Source: Plasmopara viticola
Lineage: Eukaryota > Oomycota > Peronosporomycetes > Peronosporales > Peronosporaceae
Length of the DNA: 64,000 bases
Reading direction: 5' to 3'
NCBI GenBank assembly: GCA_001695595.3
Contig: MBPM02000052.1
Span: 248,001-312,000 of the forward strand
The notes below the pieces were generated by a model, which saw only the letters and a list, made by a program, of their open reading frames with translations, did no database searches and was not told where the DNA came from. The first letter of the stretch is position 1. Each line of letters starts with the position of its first letter. A program made the translations under genes and the position numbers. Of this stretch, positions 12,136 to 23,763 are shown in pieces.

Positions 12136-12548
12136 TGTAAGATACATACCTTACCATAAATTGAAGACAATCCTTTATAAACTTGTCTCGGAAACGAAAC
12201 GATTAAATGAAGCCATGCACGTTCTTTATTGTAATCCACTATGTACATGCAAAGTTCTGCTAAAAAATCCACATCAAGCTTCGACAGTGCTGCAGAGGTA
12301 TATAATCGCACTGACAAAATAACAACAAAGACTGCTCAGCTTGAGGCCAAAGTCTAGTTGATTGCCTAAAGCAGCCTTTTTTGCTCTTCGATAGTCACAA
12401 ATTTATTGGCAACGAACACCCCGTACTTTGAGTTGACTAAATAGAATTCTTACTTCATCAAGACCTCTACATTATTCCTACGTAGCGCAATCTAATACCG
12501 GTAGTACCGATAGTGAGTACTAGTAAAAAGCCAAGTACGTTGATTTCT
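12136..12548 (+). promoter_or_regulatory. Upstream region of the RanBPM-like gene
   Basis: This is the non-coding interval between the integrase remnant and the ATG at 12549. An in-frame stop at 12483-12485 limits the reading frame, and there is no ATG between about 12400 and 12549. I see no convincing Inr/FPR pair. A GTG at 12513 is in frame but is not an expected eukaryotic start. Confidence 0.4.
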
Positions 12549-14870
12549 ATGGCCTTTGACCCACGCTGCGTCGCGTTTGAAGGTCGCTTGCACGCTGATC
12601 GCCGCACTGCCGAGTACGTAGGGCGCGCCAGTCACGATAGTGATGCTGCATGCTTTCGGTCCCAATACGCAGCCAATAAACGCGCAACTTCCCGCGTCTT
12701 CTACTTTGAGACTCGGATTGTCGCGACTTCTGCTGAAAAGACCGATAAGTCTATCCCTCCACGAATAAATACAGCAACTTTGTCACAAGTCGAAGAACGT
12801 GACGATGCAGCCTCATCACCACAGGACAGACAACGACAACTGGAGCTTGAGGCAATGGACATGGAAGACGTGGCGCTTCCAGCGCTGCGCGAGCATTCAG
12901 GAGGCATTCCGGTGCCTTTTAATTTCTCACTAACTTCCACAACCGCGCACCAAATGCAAACACGACTGGATCGTCGTCGATTGCGACGGACTAGTGAGAA
13001 AATGAGGTTTAAGCACAAAGTGGCAGTGGGTTTTTTGGTCGATGCCCCAGAATACCCAAAAAAATCTGGGACGATTCTGTCCACTGGGGCTACTGGTATG
13101 AGTGGGTTTCAAGAAGCACGTCGGACTGTGAAGCACTTGATGCAACAGGTTTTACCGTTTGCCAACACCGATGACCTTTCGGAAGCGTCTGGTGACGGGG
13201 AACACGAGACGACACGAGAAAAGACACTTCCTACTGTTTTGCATCGAGATCTAGGAGAATACGACAATGCGGTGGCTTATGTCGGTAAAACAGGGTCTGT
13301 AGTTTCCCATGGACGCGAGTTCTTGCGTTGTGAGCGCTATGGAGCTGGCGATGTCGTTGGATGTGGCGTTTTGCTGGATACAAATACGTTTTTCTTTACG
13401 TTGAATGGCAACTTGATGGGGATGTTGGCTGCTCGGACAGTGTACGATTTGGATGCTTTTGAAGCGGAGGAGGTGATGGAGGAGAGCGAGGAAGAGGATT
13501 TGGATAGTGAGGAGGATGACGAAAATGGAAAGGATGACTTTGATGGAGGAATTGGAATGTTACTAGATCAAATTAATGATGTGGATATGGAGGATATCCA
13601 TGATAGCGCTGAAGATAGGAAAGTTTTGTACCCAGCTGTGAGTCTCCATGGAGTGGGGGAGCTAGTGCATGGAGTGTTTGATTCGCGTGAATTTCTGTTT
13701 GATTTATCAGGCTTTGAATTGCAGATTCAAAGAGAGCGGCAACATGCGTTGGTAGCTGAAGGTTTGAAGAGGAGTAAAAACAGCTCGTTGAGTGCTGTCG
13801 AGCACGACATGTGTAAGGATGACGCTACAATGGTAGAATTAGTGCACGATTTCTTTGTACACTACGGCTATGAAAATGCGTTCGAGGCGTTTGAAGCTGT
13901 TTTAATGCCGTTTAGAAGTCCGCAATCATCGTCTGACCAGGATGACAGTGATAAAAACGAGTCGAATTCCAAGCAGGACGACAGTGACGACGTCGGGTTG
14001 AGTTGTGCAAATCATGTAAAAGTTGTGGAGGATGAAAGCAAGCAGGGCAAGATGGAAAGTAAAGATTCTCGAATTGCTTCAAGGACACAACAAATACGCG
14101 AGTCTTTGAGTCTCCGCCACGAAGTGCGTGATCATATTCGCTGTTATCGTACAGCACAAGCGCTTGTGGTTCTGGAACACAACGTACCATCTCTACTAAA
14201 AAATTGGTCCGGGTACCAAGCGAGACAGCTTCGAAAACTCACGTCGTACTGTCGAATTCTTTGCATCATTGACGTATTGACTCAAGAAAGCAAAACACAG
14301 AATGGTCACGTCTCGACGAATGGTGCGTCATTGCCGGAGAGGGAAGGAGAAAAACGCAATGGCTGGAATCCAGAGTTAGCGATTGAGTTTGCGCGGCAAA
14401 TTTTTGTGTCGACTGTGGAAAGCACGAATGGCAAACGCAAACGAGAGGCTAAAGACCTTACATTCAACAAGTGCGAGAGTACAAATGACATTGCATGTGT
14501 CATGAGTCTTCTTTTGTACGACCAGCGCGAGAGTGTACCCATGACAAGTCGTGCGCGGAAATTTCTAACACCTGACTTCCGCGAGTCTGTTGCAGAGCGA
14601 CTTAATAACTTATTGTTAGGATCCGATGACTTGATGACGGTCGCGCCACGAGTATCTCGCTTGGAAACGTTTTTAAATGATTTAGAAACCTTGCAAAAAG
14701 AGTGTTTGCACCACGGGTGTTGCGTGTACCCAGAGAGTGTGGAGAGTGTTACGACGGGCAATAGCACAACCATGTCACATCACCGTCAAGACTCCGTTTA
14801 TTCGAGCTCTGACGATTCATCATCATCTCAAAGTGGGGAGGAAGGTCGGTTAGATGACGACAGGGAATGA
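12549..14870 (+). CDS. RanBPM-like SPRY/LisH/CTLH/CRA protein
   Basis: This is an intronless 773-codon ORF. The first ATG (12549) is chosen over an in-frame GTG 36 bases upstream. A split SPRY domain covers about residues 25-390: strands around FYFETRIV (51-58), VAVGF (158-162), YVGKTGSV (about 244-251), a 'TFFFTLNG' strand (280-287) and LYPAVSLHG (360-368). It is interrupted by a polar insert (about 75-150) and by a very acidic loop (305-337). A LisH-like segment ('LVHDFFVHYGYENAFEAF', about 431-448) and a CTLH segment (about 514-552) follow. A CRA-like helical region lies at about 605-725, and the tail is Ser/Asp-rich. This order is that of RanBP9/RanBP10 (RanBPM), scaffold subunits of the CTLH/GID ubiquitin ligase, so a role in that complex is likely by homology. 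Decayed transposons flank it on both sides. Confidence 0.85.
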   Translation: MAFDPRCVAFEGRLHADRRTAEYVGRASHDSDAACFRSQYAANKRATSRVFYFETRIVATSAEKTDKSIPPRINTATLSQVEERDDAASSPQDRQRQLELEAMDMEDVALPALREHSGGIPVPFNFSLTSTTAHQMQTRLDRRRLRRTSEKMRFKHKVAVGFLVDAPEYPKKSGTILSTGATGMSGFQEARRTVKHLMQQVLPFANTDDLSEASGDGEHETTREKTLPTVLHRDLGEYDNAVAYVGKTGSVVSHGREFLRCERYGAGDVVGCGVLLDTNTFFFTLNGNLMGMLAARTVYDLDAFEAEEVMEESEEEDLDSEEDDENGKDDFDGGIGMLLDQINDVDMEDIHDSAEDRKVLYPAVSLHGVGELVHGVFDSREFLFDLSGFELQIQRERQHALVAEGLKRSKNSSLSAVEHDMCKDDATMVELVHDFFVHYGYENAFEAFEAVLMPFRSPQSSSDQDDSDKNESNSKQDDSDDVGLSCANHVKVVEDESKQGKMESKDSRIASRTQQIRESLSLRHEVRDHIRCYRTAQALVVLEHNVPSLLKNWSGYQARQLRKLTSYCRILCIIDVLTQESKTQNGHVSTNGASLPEREGEKRNGWNPELAIEFARQIFVSTVESTNGKRKREAKDLTFNKCESTNDIACVMSLLLYDQRESVPMTSRARKFLTPDFRESVAERLNNLLLGSDDLMTVAPRVSRLETFLNDLETLQKECLHHGCCVYPESVESVTTGNSTTMSHHRQDSVYSSSDDSSSSQSGEEGRLDDDRE

Positions 14871-14950
14871 GGAGGTAAATAAACGAAAAGTTGCTCATGG
14901 ATTACAACTTTTATTTTATGTCAAGTCTGAATGTTGACAATAAAAAAAGC
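14871..14950 (+). terminator. Probable 3' end / polyadenylation region
   Basis: Two AATAAA hexamers follow the stop of the RanBPM-like gene, at 14878-14883 and 14939-14944. The second lies within an A-rich run. Either could direct polyadenylation, although oomycete signals are loose. No cleavage site can be assigned. Confidence 0.4.
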
Positions 14951-16390
14951 AAGTGTACAAAAGGTGATAACCTGACTTTAAAATCCTGACATCTTTCATA
15001 CCGCAGCAGCGACTCCACTGCGTTTTTAGGTATAGATGATACGAAATTATCGAAGGGATACCTTCTCACCTTCGAGACCAAAAGCCGAACACATTTGTGA
15101 TTTGCTTATCTTTTGCATACTACACAAAATACCTGCGTTTATTATATGTTCCTCGCTAGCACCTCAAAGTTGGTATCAAAGTCTCAAACTTTCAGAGACT
15201 GGCCATCGAGTGAGGCCAAAAGTACATTTACCATTATATTACATCCTGGCTTTTCATAAGATTCTCATATTTGCAAGAGTCCAAACTATCTTGCGAGTAG
15301 ATTTATTATGCGTTTTGTGTCCACTTCCGCCGCGTTTAACTCGTTGGCTTCGACTCATCACTATTATGCAAAGATTCAATGAGCTATATTGAGATACTCA
15401 GACTTTGCTTTAGCTCGTCGCTCTTTACAGATAATCAAATATACGGCTTGGTGTTCACAGCATCCTCAATGGTATGATAGACGCATTCACCAAAGACCAA
15501 AGATTGAGCCAAGAGATGCACAACCTTAATAATATGAAGCTGTCCTTAAGCCTTTTTATACTGAGTCGATAAGCATAAGAATTTGAGGGCATGCGGCTTG
15601 AGTGCAAAAGCTATCAAATCACAAGGCCGATTGTGTCCCGTTTTGCAAGGTAAAGCTGCGATTTGTTGGCAGCTTAACTCTTGAGTGTAGCACTCAAGCT
15701 CGTCAAAAGTTTTGTTCTCATCCACCTCTTCCCAAAAGGGAGAAACTTGTCAAAACCGTCATTGGATATCTTGAGTCTGAGGGAAGCCTGCAGCACAAGA
15801 TTTGGTGGCGTAATGAAATCAGGAGGAAAGACACTTAGGAGTGTGGACAGAATCTGAAGAAAGTTTCCGGACTCATCGATACCTAATGAGAAAAAGATTA
15901 ACACCACATTATAATAGAGGCACAGATGTAGCGCAAAGTTTTGAATCTTTTCATCTTAAAGTGTACTTTTTGAATGCCAAATTGGACAAGCGTGCTGCAA
16001 CATAAATTAAGAACGACTATTATTGCAGACGTTATTTACGTGACACAGATACAAAGGAAGTATTTTGGAATGTCGGCTGTCGATTGAGATTGCTAGTGGG
16101 TTGGTGTCAGCGAGAAAGGAAAGTTGGTTGCCTTACGTTTTTGTGTCTTGCTACAGGCCAACTTCTAGCTCTTAGCCTTCTACTGCTATCATCCTAAAGC
16201 CTGTCAGTCTCCTATACTCCATCTGTATTTCTTACAGAGTCTGAACGGTTTCTGATTGACAATGTCGCTTGTCTTTTAATAATTATTGGATGCCTAGGCC
16301 TTAGTTTCTTAGTCTGAAACGCTGCAACCACATGTTCTTGTAGACAGTTCCAACACATTTTTTATTATTAAACAAAGTGCCTTTGTGACG
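14951..16390. other. No recognisable gene
   Basis: Open frames at 15036-15392 and 15602-15907 lack known motifs. Sequence near 15680-15700 holds a short 8-bp hairpin. Part may be the 3' region or LTR of the minus-strand Gypsy element that follows, but no LTR end is identifiable. Confidence 0.4.
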
Positions 16391-16399
16391 TGGTTGCCG

Positions 16400-17446
16400 T
16401 TGCCGGCGAACCTGCTAGCGACGACAGTTATGTCACTTGACCTCTGTGTGCCTCTTTTAAAATGTGAATTTATATTTTCTGTCATTCTAGGTCGATGAGT
16501 CCGAAAAAGTTCTATAAATTCTGTCCACGCTTCCAACTGTCGTTCTTCTTGGTTTCAGTACGCCACCAAATCTTGTACTGCAGGCTTCACTTGTACCTAA
16601 GAATTCAATGACGGTTTATACGAGTTGTTCATCGGAGCCATCGGCCGATATAACCTTTTTTGACATTTGCCGACGCTTGGGGTTCTTGCTTTACGACTTC
16701 AACAATAGAGTGTGGAGCATTGGATGTAGCTTTGATCCCTACGATAATCTTTGCTCGGAAAAATTTTATGATAGGGAATGCGCCTATATCTTGGCGCGAT
16801 GTGTTTTGACTGAGCAAAATATTCGTGACGAACGTCAATTCGTGCCATCCAAAAGTATTATGACACCAGCTTCGAAGTTTTGGTTACGTCATTTCTTGTC
16901 GTCAAAATGGATTGTGCTTTTGTGCTTTGCGCATCCGGTCCTGTGCCACATTGCAAAGAATAATTGACAAGGTAGGGATTCCTGTGGTGACATTTTAAGT
17001 TTGTGAGAATCTGAGCATAACCTAGATCCATTTCGAGCAGTGCCGTTCAACTGTAGAGTGTACACATCCATATAAGCGATCTCCGTCAAATGGAGAAAGT
17101 CATCCCATTTCTGTTCTAGGTGGACGGCACTCCGCAGGAAAATATTAGCAAAGCGGGCACTTCTTTCCGCTACTTCAACCGCTGACGGCCATACATCTGC
17201 GTCTTCGCAGCAAAAACGGGTTCTTGCCATAGCGTGGATGAAACTTTAGTGTCACAATCAGGCACAGTAGACCTTAGTATACCATGATATTTTATGTAGT
17301 ACTTCGTGAAGCTTAGCATTTTTTTCTTTATTGTCCGTTATCTTTGTAGTTATGAACTTAGCCTTTCTGCAAAGCGATCGAAAATCTCCAGGACGGCATT
17401 GATGCCACTTTTGATTTCCGTCGGGAAGTTGAGTAAGGTCACTCAA
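16400..17446 (-). pseudogene. Degenerate Ty3/Gypsy integrase and C-terminal domain
   Basis: The minus strand from 17446 gives 'LPDGNQKW', then a decayed core with a region equivalent to 'SDRDxKFxSxLWQE' ('DCDTKVSSTLWQE' near 17250). From 17230 an open frame holds 'VAERSARFANIFLRS' and 'EQKWDDFLHLTEIAYMDVY'. These match the end of the Gypsy integrase core (family form QxxWDxLLPLxEFAYN). Below 16900 'AQDRMRKAQKHN' and 'ILLDGTN' resemble the integrase C-terminal region that leads to a chromodomain-like segment. Frameshifts and stops are frequent, so it is inactive. Confidence 0.7.
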
Positions 17447-17469
17447 TTGTCAACCAAACCGTCTCTTAA

Positions 17470-17880
17470 TACTTCACCTAACTTTGTTGCGCCGACACAT
17501 TTAGCAAGTGTTGACATAGCTTCAAAGTACTTCATTTGGTCATCAGTACTTCCGAAGCACGGCTAGAAAGGTCATGTAAGATCCCCGGCAGCCTGCTGAT
17601 ATAGTATCGTGATTCGTACAGATGACACAGCTTTTATAAATATTCGTCTTTAAAGCGTATACCCGTTGGTACAACAAATATCATCCTGTACTGAGTACTT
17701 TGGCACCTTCTCTTTAGCTTCTTGACAATTAACTGAAAGTCGCTATGCCTCGAATGTCTTGTCATCGTGCTTGTGCCACCTTGACCCTTTTTGTCATAAT
17801 TGTCGCAAGGATCTTACGAATCATAGCCGCTTTCGAAAGCTCCTGCAAGCTAGGTTGGGCACCTCCACGCGCGAATTTCA
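17470..17880 (-). pseudogene. Degenerate Gypsy H2C2 zinc finger and linker
   Basis: The minus-strand reading near 17620-17475 gives 'NHDTISAGCRGSYMTFLAVLR', then a YWP-like stretch and 'C-x-MCRRNK'. This parallels the HHCC finger (H-D-x-x-x-x-G-H-x-G ... YWP ... CxxCxRxK). Stops interrupt it. It connects the RNase H above to the integrase core below in correct pol order. Confidence 0.6.
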
Positions 17881-18290
17881 AATTACGGGGGAACTTGTCA
17901 GCCAAGGTGTTTGTTTCACCAAAAATTTACGTGAACAAAGGCTGAAACTTAGCCAGCCCATAACACCATCAAGCCACTTTGCGATATAAAGTCTTCTGCG
18001 TCAGGAATATTCCAACACTCTTGAAGCCGTTTCGATCGTAAATAGTCGACGGAGTCATCACATACAATACTTTCAGTGCATACACGAGTGCAAGTAGCTC
18101 TTAGTCACGAACAAGGTAGACCAGCTCGACTGTTTTTATCTTTTGGCTGAAGAATGCAATCGAAGACTCTAGCTCTGTCTCTTTTCGAGACATGATTCCT
18201 CCGGTCGCAAAGCTCGAGGAATCGATTCGGATTCCAAATAATTTTCAATTATTAAGCGACATTCGAATTCGATGAGTTTGATCACTTCAT
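17880..18290 (-). pseudogene. Degenerate Gypsy RNase H
   Basis: The minus strand reads 'IDSSSFATGGIMSRKE', 'SSIAFFSQKIKTVELVYLV', 'ELLALVYALK', 'FLTQKTL' and finally 'GETNTLADKFPR'. These correspond in order to the Gypsy RNase H words TDASxxAxGGVLxQ, PIAFFSRKLxxAExxYxV, ELLAIVxALK, and GKxNxVADALSR. One or more stops and frame changes are present. Confidence 0.7.
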
Positions 18291-18294
18291 GAGA

Positions 18295-19150
18295 ATGTTA
18301 TTCCAAGAGGCTTTCGCAAATTTGTTCTGCGAATTGAGCAAAGACCTTGCATAACCTTTTGGCATCGACTGTAGCGCAAATAAACCTTGAGTTCTTTGTC
18401 ATAGGAACGTAATATTTTACGTTGGTCGGGATCCATAAGGACGCCTTTTCATCCGGCAAAGTATCCTTGGAATAAAATCTGATCCACACAAAACAGACAC
18501 TTGGACAACTTGACAAATAGTTGCTTTTCTCTAGACTCTTAAGTGTGCTGTCTAAAGTTGTAAAGTGGTCTACGACATTTTACCATGGGTAAACACGTAG
18601 GTGTCGTCGAATTAGATTGTCATCACATATCTTAAATTCCCAAAAGCTTTCTGCAGCAGCCGATTAAGCGTAAGCGGACTTCGTCCAAGTCCCATGGAAC
18701 TCAATTGTATCATCTCGGTCGAAAAAGCTGTATATAAAATTAATATTTTGTGCATTTCAACCTGATGGAAATCATAAAAAACGAAGCCCAAAGACTTTCT
18801 TACATGGAGTAACCGGTGAATTTCTTGCAAGGTATCGGTATCGCAAACAAATTCTTTGCTAGAACTAGCTGGCGATAATCTAGCGCAATGCATCAGCCCA
18901 CAAGCTTCTTCGCACAGACCGTTGGTGCCGAAAATATCGCCGGACGTGGTCAAATAGTACTTGATTTGGTTCATCTGAATTTGTTACACCTTTAGGACCC
19001 TGGCGCAATTGATAAACGGATATTAGCTTGGTACCAGGATCTTGAAAAATTTCAAGCTCGTTCTTATTCTCGTATTGAAAACTTCTCGCTTGGAAGCCGT
19101 GTGCAAGGAATTGTTCTCGCTTACCTGCGTAGCGTTTCATACACTTTGCA
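18295..19150 (-). pseudogene. Degenerate Ty3/Gypsy reverse transcriptase, FDD type
   Basis: The minus strand carries 'DTDTLQEIHRLLHV' (fingers), 'GFVFYDFHQVEMHKILILYTAF' (palm motif A region), 'GLGRSPLTLNRLLQKAFGNL' (motif B) and an F-D-D catalytic box encoded at 18611-18603. The thumb word 'QLFVKLSKCLFCVDQILFQGY' lies near 18530-18430. The FDD box in place of YxDD is common in oomycete Gypsy elements. Frames shift several times (for example between 19140-18880 and 18974-18612), so the enzyme is dead. Confidence 0.75.
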
Positions 19151-19429
19151 TTCCTTGGAAGTTTGCCATACTTTCTTCTTGAAAGCTCGGATTCCTCAAA
19201 TCATGCCGACTGTTGACGACGACAGCATCAATGTTTTGGTTGTGACGCAATGTTTCTCAAAACCACTGAAAAAAAAATTAACTGCGCCACTCCTTGGAGA
19301 CCGTAGTGAAGTGCCGATAGAAATTGAAGATTTCTCGGCTCTATTATATGCGAGTTCTAGTTTGTCCAGGAACATATTTAACCTGAAGCTGCTGCAAGCG
19401 GTTCAATTACGGTAATTACTGGTATTTCT

Positions 19430-20010
19430 TGCTGATGCGAGGTGTCATGCGTCCTGTACTCCAGTCGATGTCTGGGTTCTGTTTACCGAGCCACATTATG
19501 CCGATGAAATCATCCCAATTTTTAGAAGCAGTTATGACCTGCGAAGTTCCCCGAAAAAGAGAAAACAGGCATCTGAAAATTCATGTCAATGGTTTGCGGG
19601 GAACGCTGGACAATCGGGAGGTTGCCAAGGTCGGCGTGCATCATTTCACCCTTGTTCACTTTGAACTCAAGTTTTTTTTTACTGAAGATCTAACTATATT
19701 GTTAGGACTTACTCCTTTAGATGAAAATGGCGAAGGGCGGCTCTTGATCAAAGTCTTTGAAGCCCTAGCTTTTCCCCCAAGAAAAGCACACTATGTACTG
19801 GTTCGCTTCTTTAAGCTTTCAAAATGGCACAATTATATGTTGCCGATAACACCACATTTGTTGCATGTTGATGATATAGTCCAGTCGTTACTCATCTTTT
19901 CGTATCGCTTTGATTTTTGGAGATATGACATATTTGCCCGATGGCCCTTATCCATGTCTAAAATTACTTGGCTATTACGCGTGGTACTTTACCCGAGATG
20001 TGGAAGCTAA
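19430..20010 (-). pseudogene. Degenerate Gypsy gag with zinc knuckle
   Basis: On the minus strand 19865-19836 reads C-N-K-C-G-V-I-G-N-I then a stop, a CCHC remnant like those at 1965 (+) and 9155 (-). It lies upstream, in the minus direction, of the reverse transcriptase at 19150-18295. One decayed gag-pol element therefore runs from about 20 kb down to 16.4 kb. The 193-codon plus-strand frame over the same bases is a shadow with no ATG that makes sense. Confidence 0.5.
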
Positions 20011-23000
20011 AGGCAATTTGATGGCTTCCTGGGAATTACCCGGACTTAATTCTTATGTTTCCTTGTGATCTCTTACTGTAATTACTTCTGGTAAATTGAG
20101 TACTTTTCTTCTCTAATTTACTGATTTACAGCTTAGTCTTAGACATTAAGTCTTAGAACTTTAAGACGTAGTTATAGTAAGTTTTCTCTTGCTACAGGTG
20201 AAACACCTGCTCTCGCAGGTCGAACTCAAAATATAAAGACCAGAAGCATGTGGGGAGTTGAGTTTTCATCTATGCTCTGCGCACATTCGCAATCAGCTAC
20301 AATAGCAAAGAATTAGTCATCACGGACTTGCCACAATTACTTCAGAGAAGAGTCACAATGTCTGACGTCTCTGCCGTCATCAAGTAAAGCTATTTACGTA
20401 TTATTATTCCGTTGCGAAGATGCTGTGTAATGTCCAGGCCAAACCTTCCATTAAAAGCAGAAACATGGTTTTATCTGCTCTCCAACAACTACGAAAAGGT
20501 TGACGACTAAAAAAATTGTATCGCTTAGACTAGTGCAACTTTTTCTGTAGTTGCAGAACAAGATACACTGTTCATATAACAATTAGTGCTGTATCTCAGC
20601 AACGCAAAACTATACCCAACCCAAACGCACGCTCGATTAAAAAAATCTTCATTGGATCAATGGCATGACTTTATAGCCTCCTTAAAAGCTCGACGTAAAC
20701 TAATTCAGCAATAGATCTGACTATTGAACCCACATAGAGGTTTGATTTGGGCCTAATTGAGTTTGCTTCGTGGATGATAAAAGTGGAAGTTTGATGCCGA
20801 TGTTACACACCGTATCTGTGGTATCGTACGTCAAAAAGCGCTCGAGTAGGGTATACAAATATCTTTGCGTTACAAAAACAAAGTTTGAAACGCTGTACTC
20901 TTTTCTCTCACTTCGCGACGACGTCATCACATTTGGTGCTTCTCCACTCGGCTAAATACTCGTCGTCAAATTCAAGCAGACAGTCGTCTTGCAACCTGTA
21001 ATCTACAACATCATGCTACCTGCCACAGAGGTCACAAAGATCTTGAGATGAGCCAGTACGCTGATAATCATGATTAAATTCGTCTATAGCGCCGCAACAG
21101 TCCCTATGAAGAAGGGACTCAAACAAGAGCCACTGAAGTAAATATGCCTTCTCTACTTTACATATTACTAAGCTTGATTTTGACGACATCGCTGCGTGAA
21201 AATCCTCTGCGTAATATTGGCGCTCGTTCCCTTTATCAGAAAGGAGAGAAAAAGACGATACATCAAAGTTACTCGCGACTGATGTCGGACGGACGCTACT
21301 CATGTGTCGACACAATAGCCTCGGCGGGCTTTGCCAAGCTGATCGCCACGTTCGGCAAACGTTGCTCCTTCCATTGGGTGCCCGCTCGCTGATTTTAATA
21401 GTACACTACCAACAGACAGTCAGAGTGCTTACAGTGGTCAACCGTGTTCTAGATAATAAATAGCACAGGTTGTGAACTTTTGTATTACAATGCCAGCCTG
21501 ATGAGCTCTACCGCGAAATTTACACCAAAATGCAATTGATGCATCAAACAAGCTTACACCGTTCAATATAAGCGCTGGAAGCCATTTGCGTATGTCGCTA
21601 ATTCATCAAGCCCGAAGGCTTGAGAGATAAGCGAAGATCTAAATTCTTTTCTTCCTTGGTCTACAACATAAGAGCACTATATTCTCGAAAAGCCTGCTTA
21701 AAAAGACAAAACGTACCAAATAGTCATAATTTATTCTTGGAGAAACAAGCACGAGAATGTGACACATTCTGCTCGGCGATCAAACACGAAAAGTTGTAAT
21801 TACCAGTTTTGCTCTATGCCACTCTTTTCGGTTTCTAGCTAAGCAGTTTTCAATGTAATTCCAGTGCTTTTGAAGCTGTGGTCGATGCCTAGTGACACAC
21901 ACTAATACTTTCTCCTTTGCTAAATTGACGCGTACATTAGACCTTAATAGTAATTCTTTGAAGCAATAAATATCCTATTTCGGTCCTACCTACACTTTTG
22001 TATATGTAGTATTTAGACTCTGTGATTAAGGCATATACGACATCCATTCGGTATACTTAAAATGTGAATATAACTATTGAGTGCTTGGAAGCCACTTTTC
22101 TGTTATGTATTTTCTTTGTTCTACCAAAAAGTCTCGGCTTTATGTAACGGCCCGATACCTTTTCACCCAGTAAGACTTGATTCACATCAAAAGTTGACTT
22201 CATTCATCTCTCCGTGACGTTTATATAAAGCATCAGCTTGGTCATAACGATGGCCAAACAGGCAGCAAAGATCGTCTGCAAAGAATAAACTGGGCTTCTT
22301 CGCCTCTCACAAATATCACTACACTAAAATCGCCTTCTTTGCTTTAGACTGGTCGTATGACAAAGTCTCCGCTAGTAAAATTTAATCCTACATCTGAGGC
22401 TACAGCTTTGCCCTCGGTGGCTAGCCTTTAATTTCGCCGCCTGTCTGCGTGCTGCTCAGGAAAAAGCGCTTCCAAAAGGTCTTAATGATAGAAATTGTTT
22501 GCCTACCGGTCTCTTTTTGCTTGTCTTCGACCACATGCGCAGTGACGAACCTTCTAGTGCGATAGATCCTCATAAAATGAACAATGACAACGCTGTCAAG
22601 CCAGCCAAGATTGGCATAAAAAATGTTAATTTAAAGTCAGACTTATTGGCCATTTATAGGGTCTCACCTTAAGAGACAAAATTGCCAACAGGGTTGAGGT
22701 CAACTTGGATACCTGTCCATGGTATTAAGGAGAGCGAGTTCGAAGACGACCGTTCTTGAATATTAGTCGGGTGGGCTTATTGGCCAAAGTCGCTCACGGT
22801 GTGGATGACGGACTATGCGACCATACCGCAATTAAATATTGACGCAAGGTGGCGCTCCATGAAACGTTTACTCACATATAAGAAACCGGATGCTTCATAT
22901 GAGAAAAGAACCATCTGGATGAAAATTACTTAGCCAATTCCGATCATGGCGTCAAAAAATGCGCTTGTCTACTTCGGGTGCCGTAAGAGCTGTTTTGGGC

Positions 23001-23148
23001 TATCCCTCACGTAGTCTCAATCGGCTTTAGAATAGCCATTGTTCTAGTGCGATTTTGACGTCAAAGAAGGCTTGGTGACAAGGGTAGCCCACACTATGTA
23101 TTGTATTGATATCAACATCTAGTGCTTTACAGCTCAGAATCTAATTGA
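20011..23148. other. No recognisable gene; likely transposon debris
   Basis: A minus-strand frame at 20930-20721 contains a stretch that could be a decayed retroviral-type protease, but no DSGA-type motif survives. Elsewhere there are only short open frames. A small motif reading 'VDDGLCD' near 22800 recurs near 62170, suggesting another shared repeat. Confidence 0.4.
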
Positions 23149-23490
23149 TTACCTTACATCTATATGCTTAATGTCTATTTTGTGCCCTTGATGGCATCCA
23201 ATCTCTGACCTTATTTTGGCATATTGCCAAGCCAGATGCTTCGTGATGGGTCTGTGATCGCCCGAATAGGCCGCGTCCAAACTGTCGGGGTCGCATTTAC
23301 GAAAGATCTCAGGCGCGTACATTTGGTTGCGCAGGAGGAGATACATATTAACACAACACAAAGCCGAGCATGAGTGGCTTTTCTTCGGCGTCACTTGATA
23401 GCATAGGCCAGCAGTGCTGTTTTGTGGAGCAGGTTCTGAAGTAGAGGCGCATCTATGGTCGCGAGGACCTTCTTGTAAGGTGCTCTTCAT
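23149..23490 (-). pseudogene. Possible Ty1/Copia RNase H remnant
   Basis: The minus-strand frame ends with 'GDHRPITKHLA' and 'HQGHKIDIKHIDVR'. These resemble the last part of Copia RNase H (family form GDNxxAIxLAxNP ... HxRTKHIDVRYHF). The N-terminal part is not recognisable. It may also be chance similarity, although the HIDVR word is specific. Confidence 0.4.
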
Positions 23491-23763
23491 CTATTACACT
23501 AAAGTTGTGGGGTCTGGTAAATTGCTTTCAGTACAACTGCCTAGAGACAGTGCAATTTGAATTAAAAGATATTATGTAAGCCGCGTATTTGGGTATACTG
23601 GGTATAAATCGCGGCCCACGAATAGTCTTGAGCTGTATGGTAAATCAGCATTAGACCTCCGTGTATATCAGCGCAATGTGTTCAAATTGTGCTGGAAAGC
23701 TGCTACTTTTCTTAGTGAGTTCTACGAACACCCGGCCTCGCGAATCGTACAGCCTATTAGTAC

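Noticed and set aside
12513..12548. GTG start 12 codons upstream of the RanBPM-like ATG, or GTGAGT as a 5' splice site
   Set aside because: Nuclear genes rarely start at GTG. No ATG or credible upstream exon precedes it in the 100 bases or more examined, so ATG 12549 is simpler.
19429..20010. A 193-codon plus-strand ORF
   Set aside because: It opens without ATG and overlies a minus-strand gag zinc knuckle that recurs elsewhere in the window, so the real coding direction was minus.
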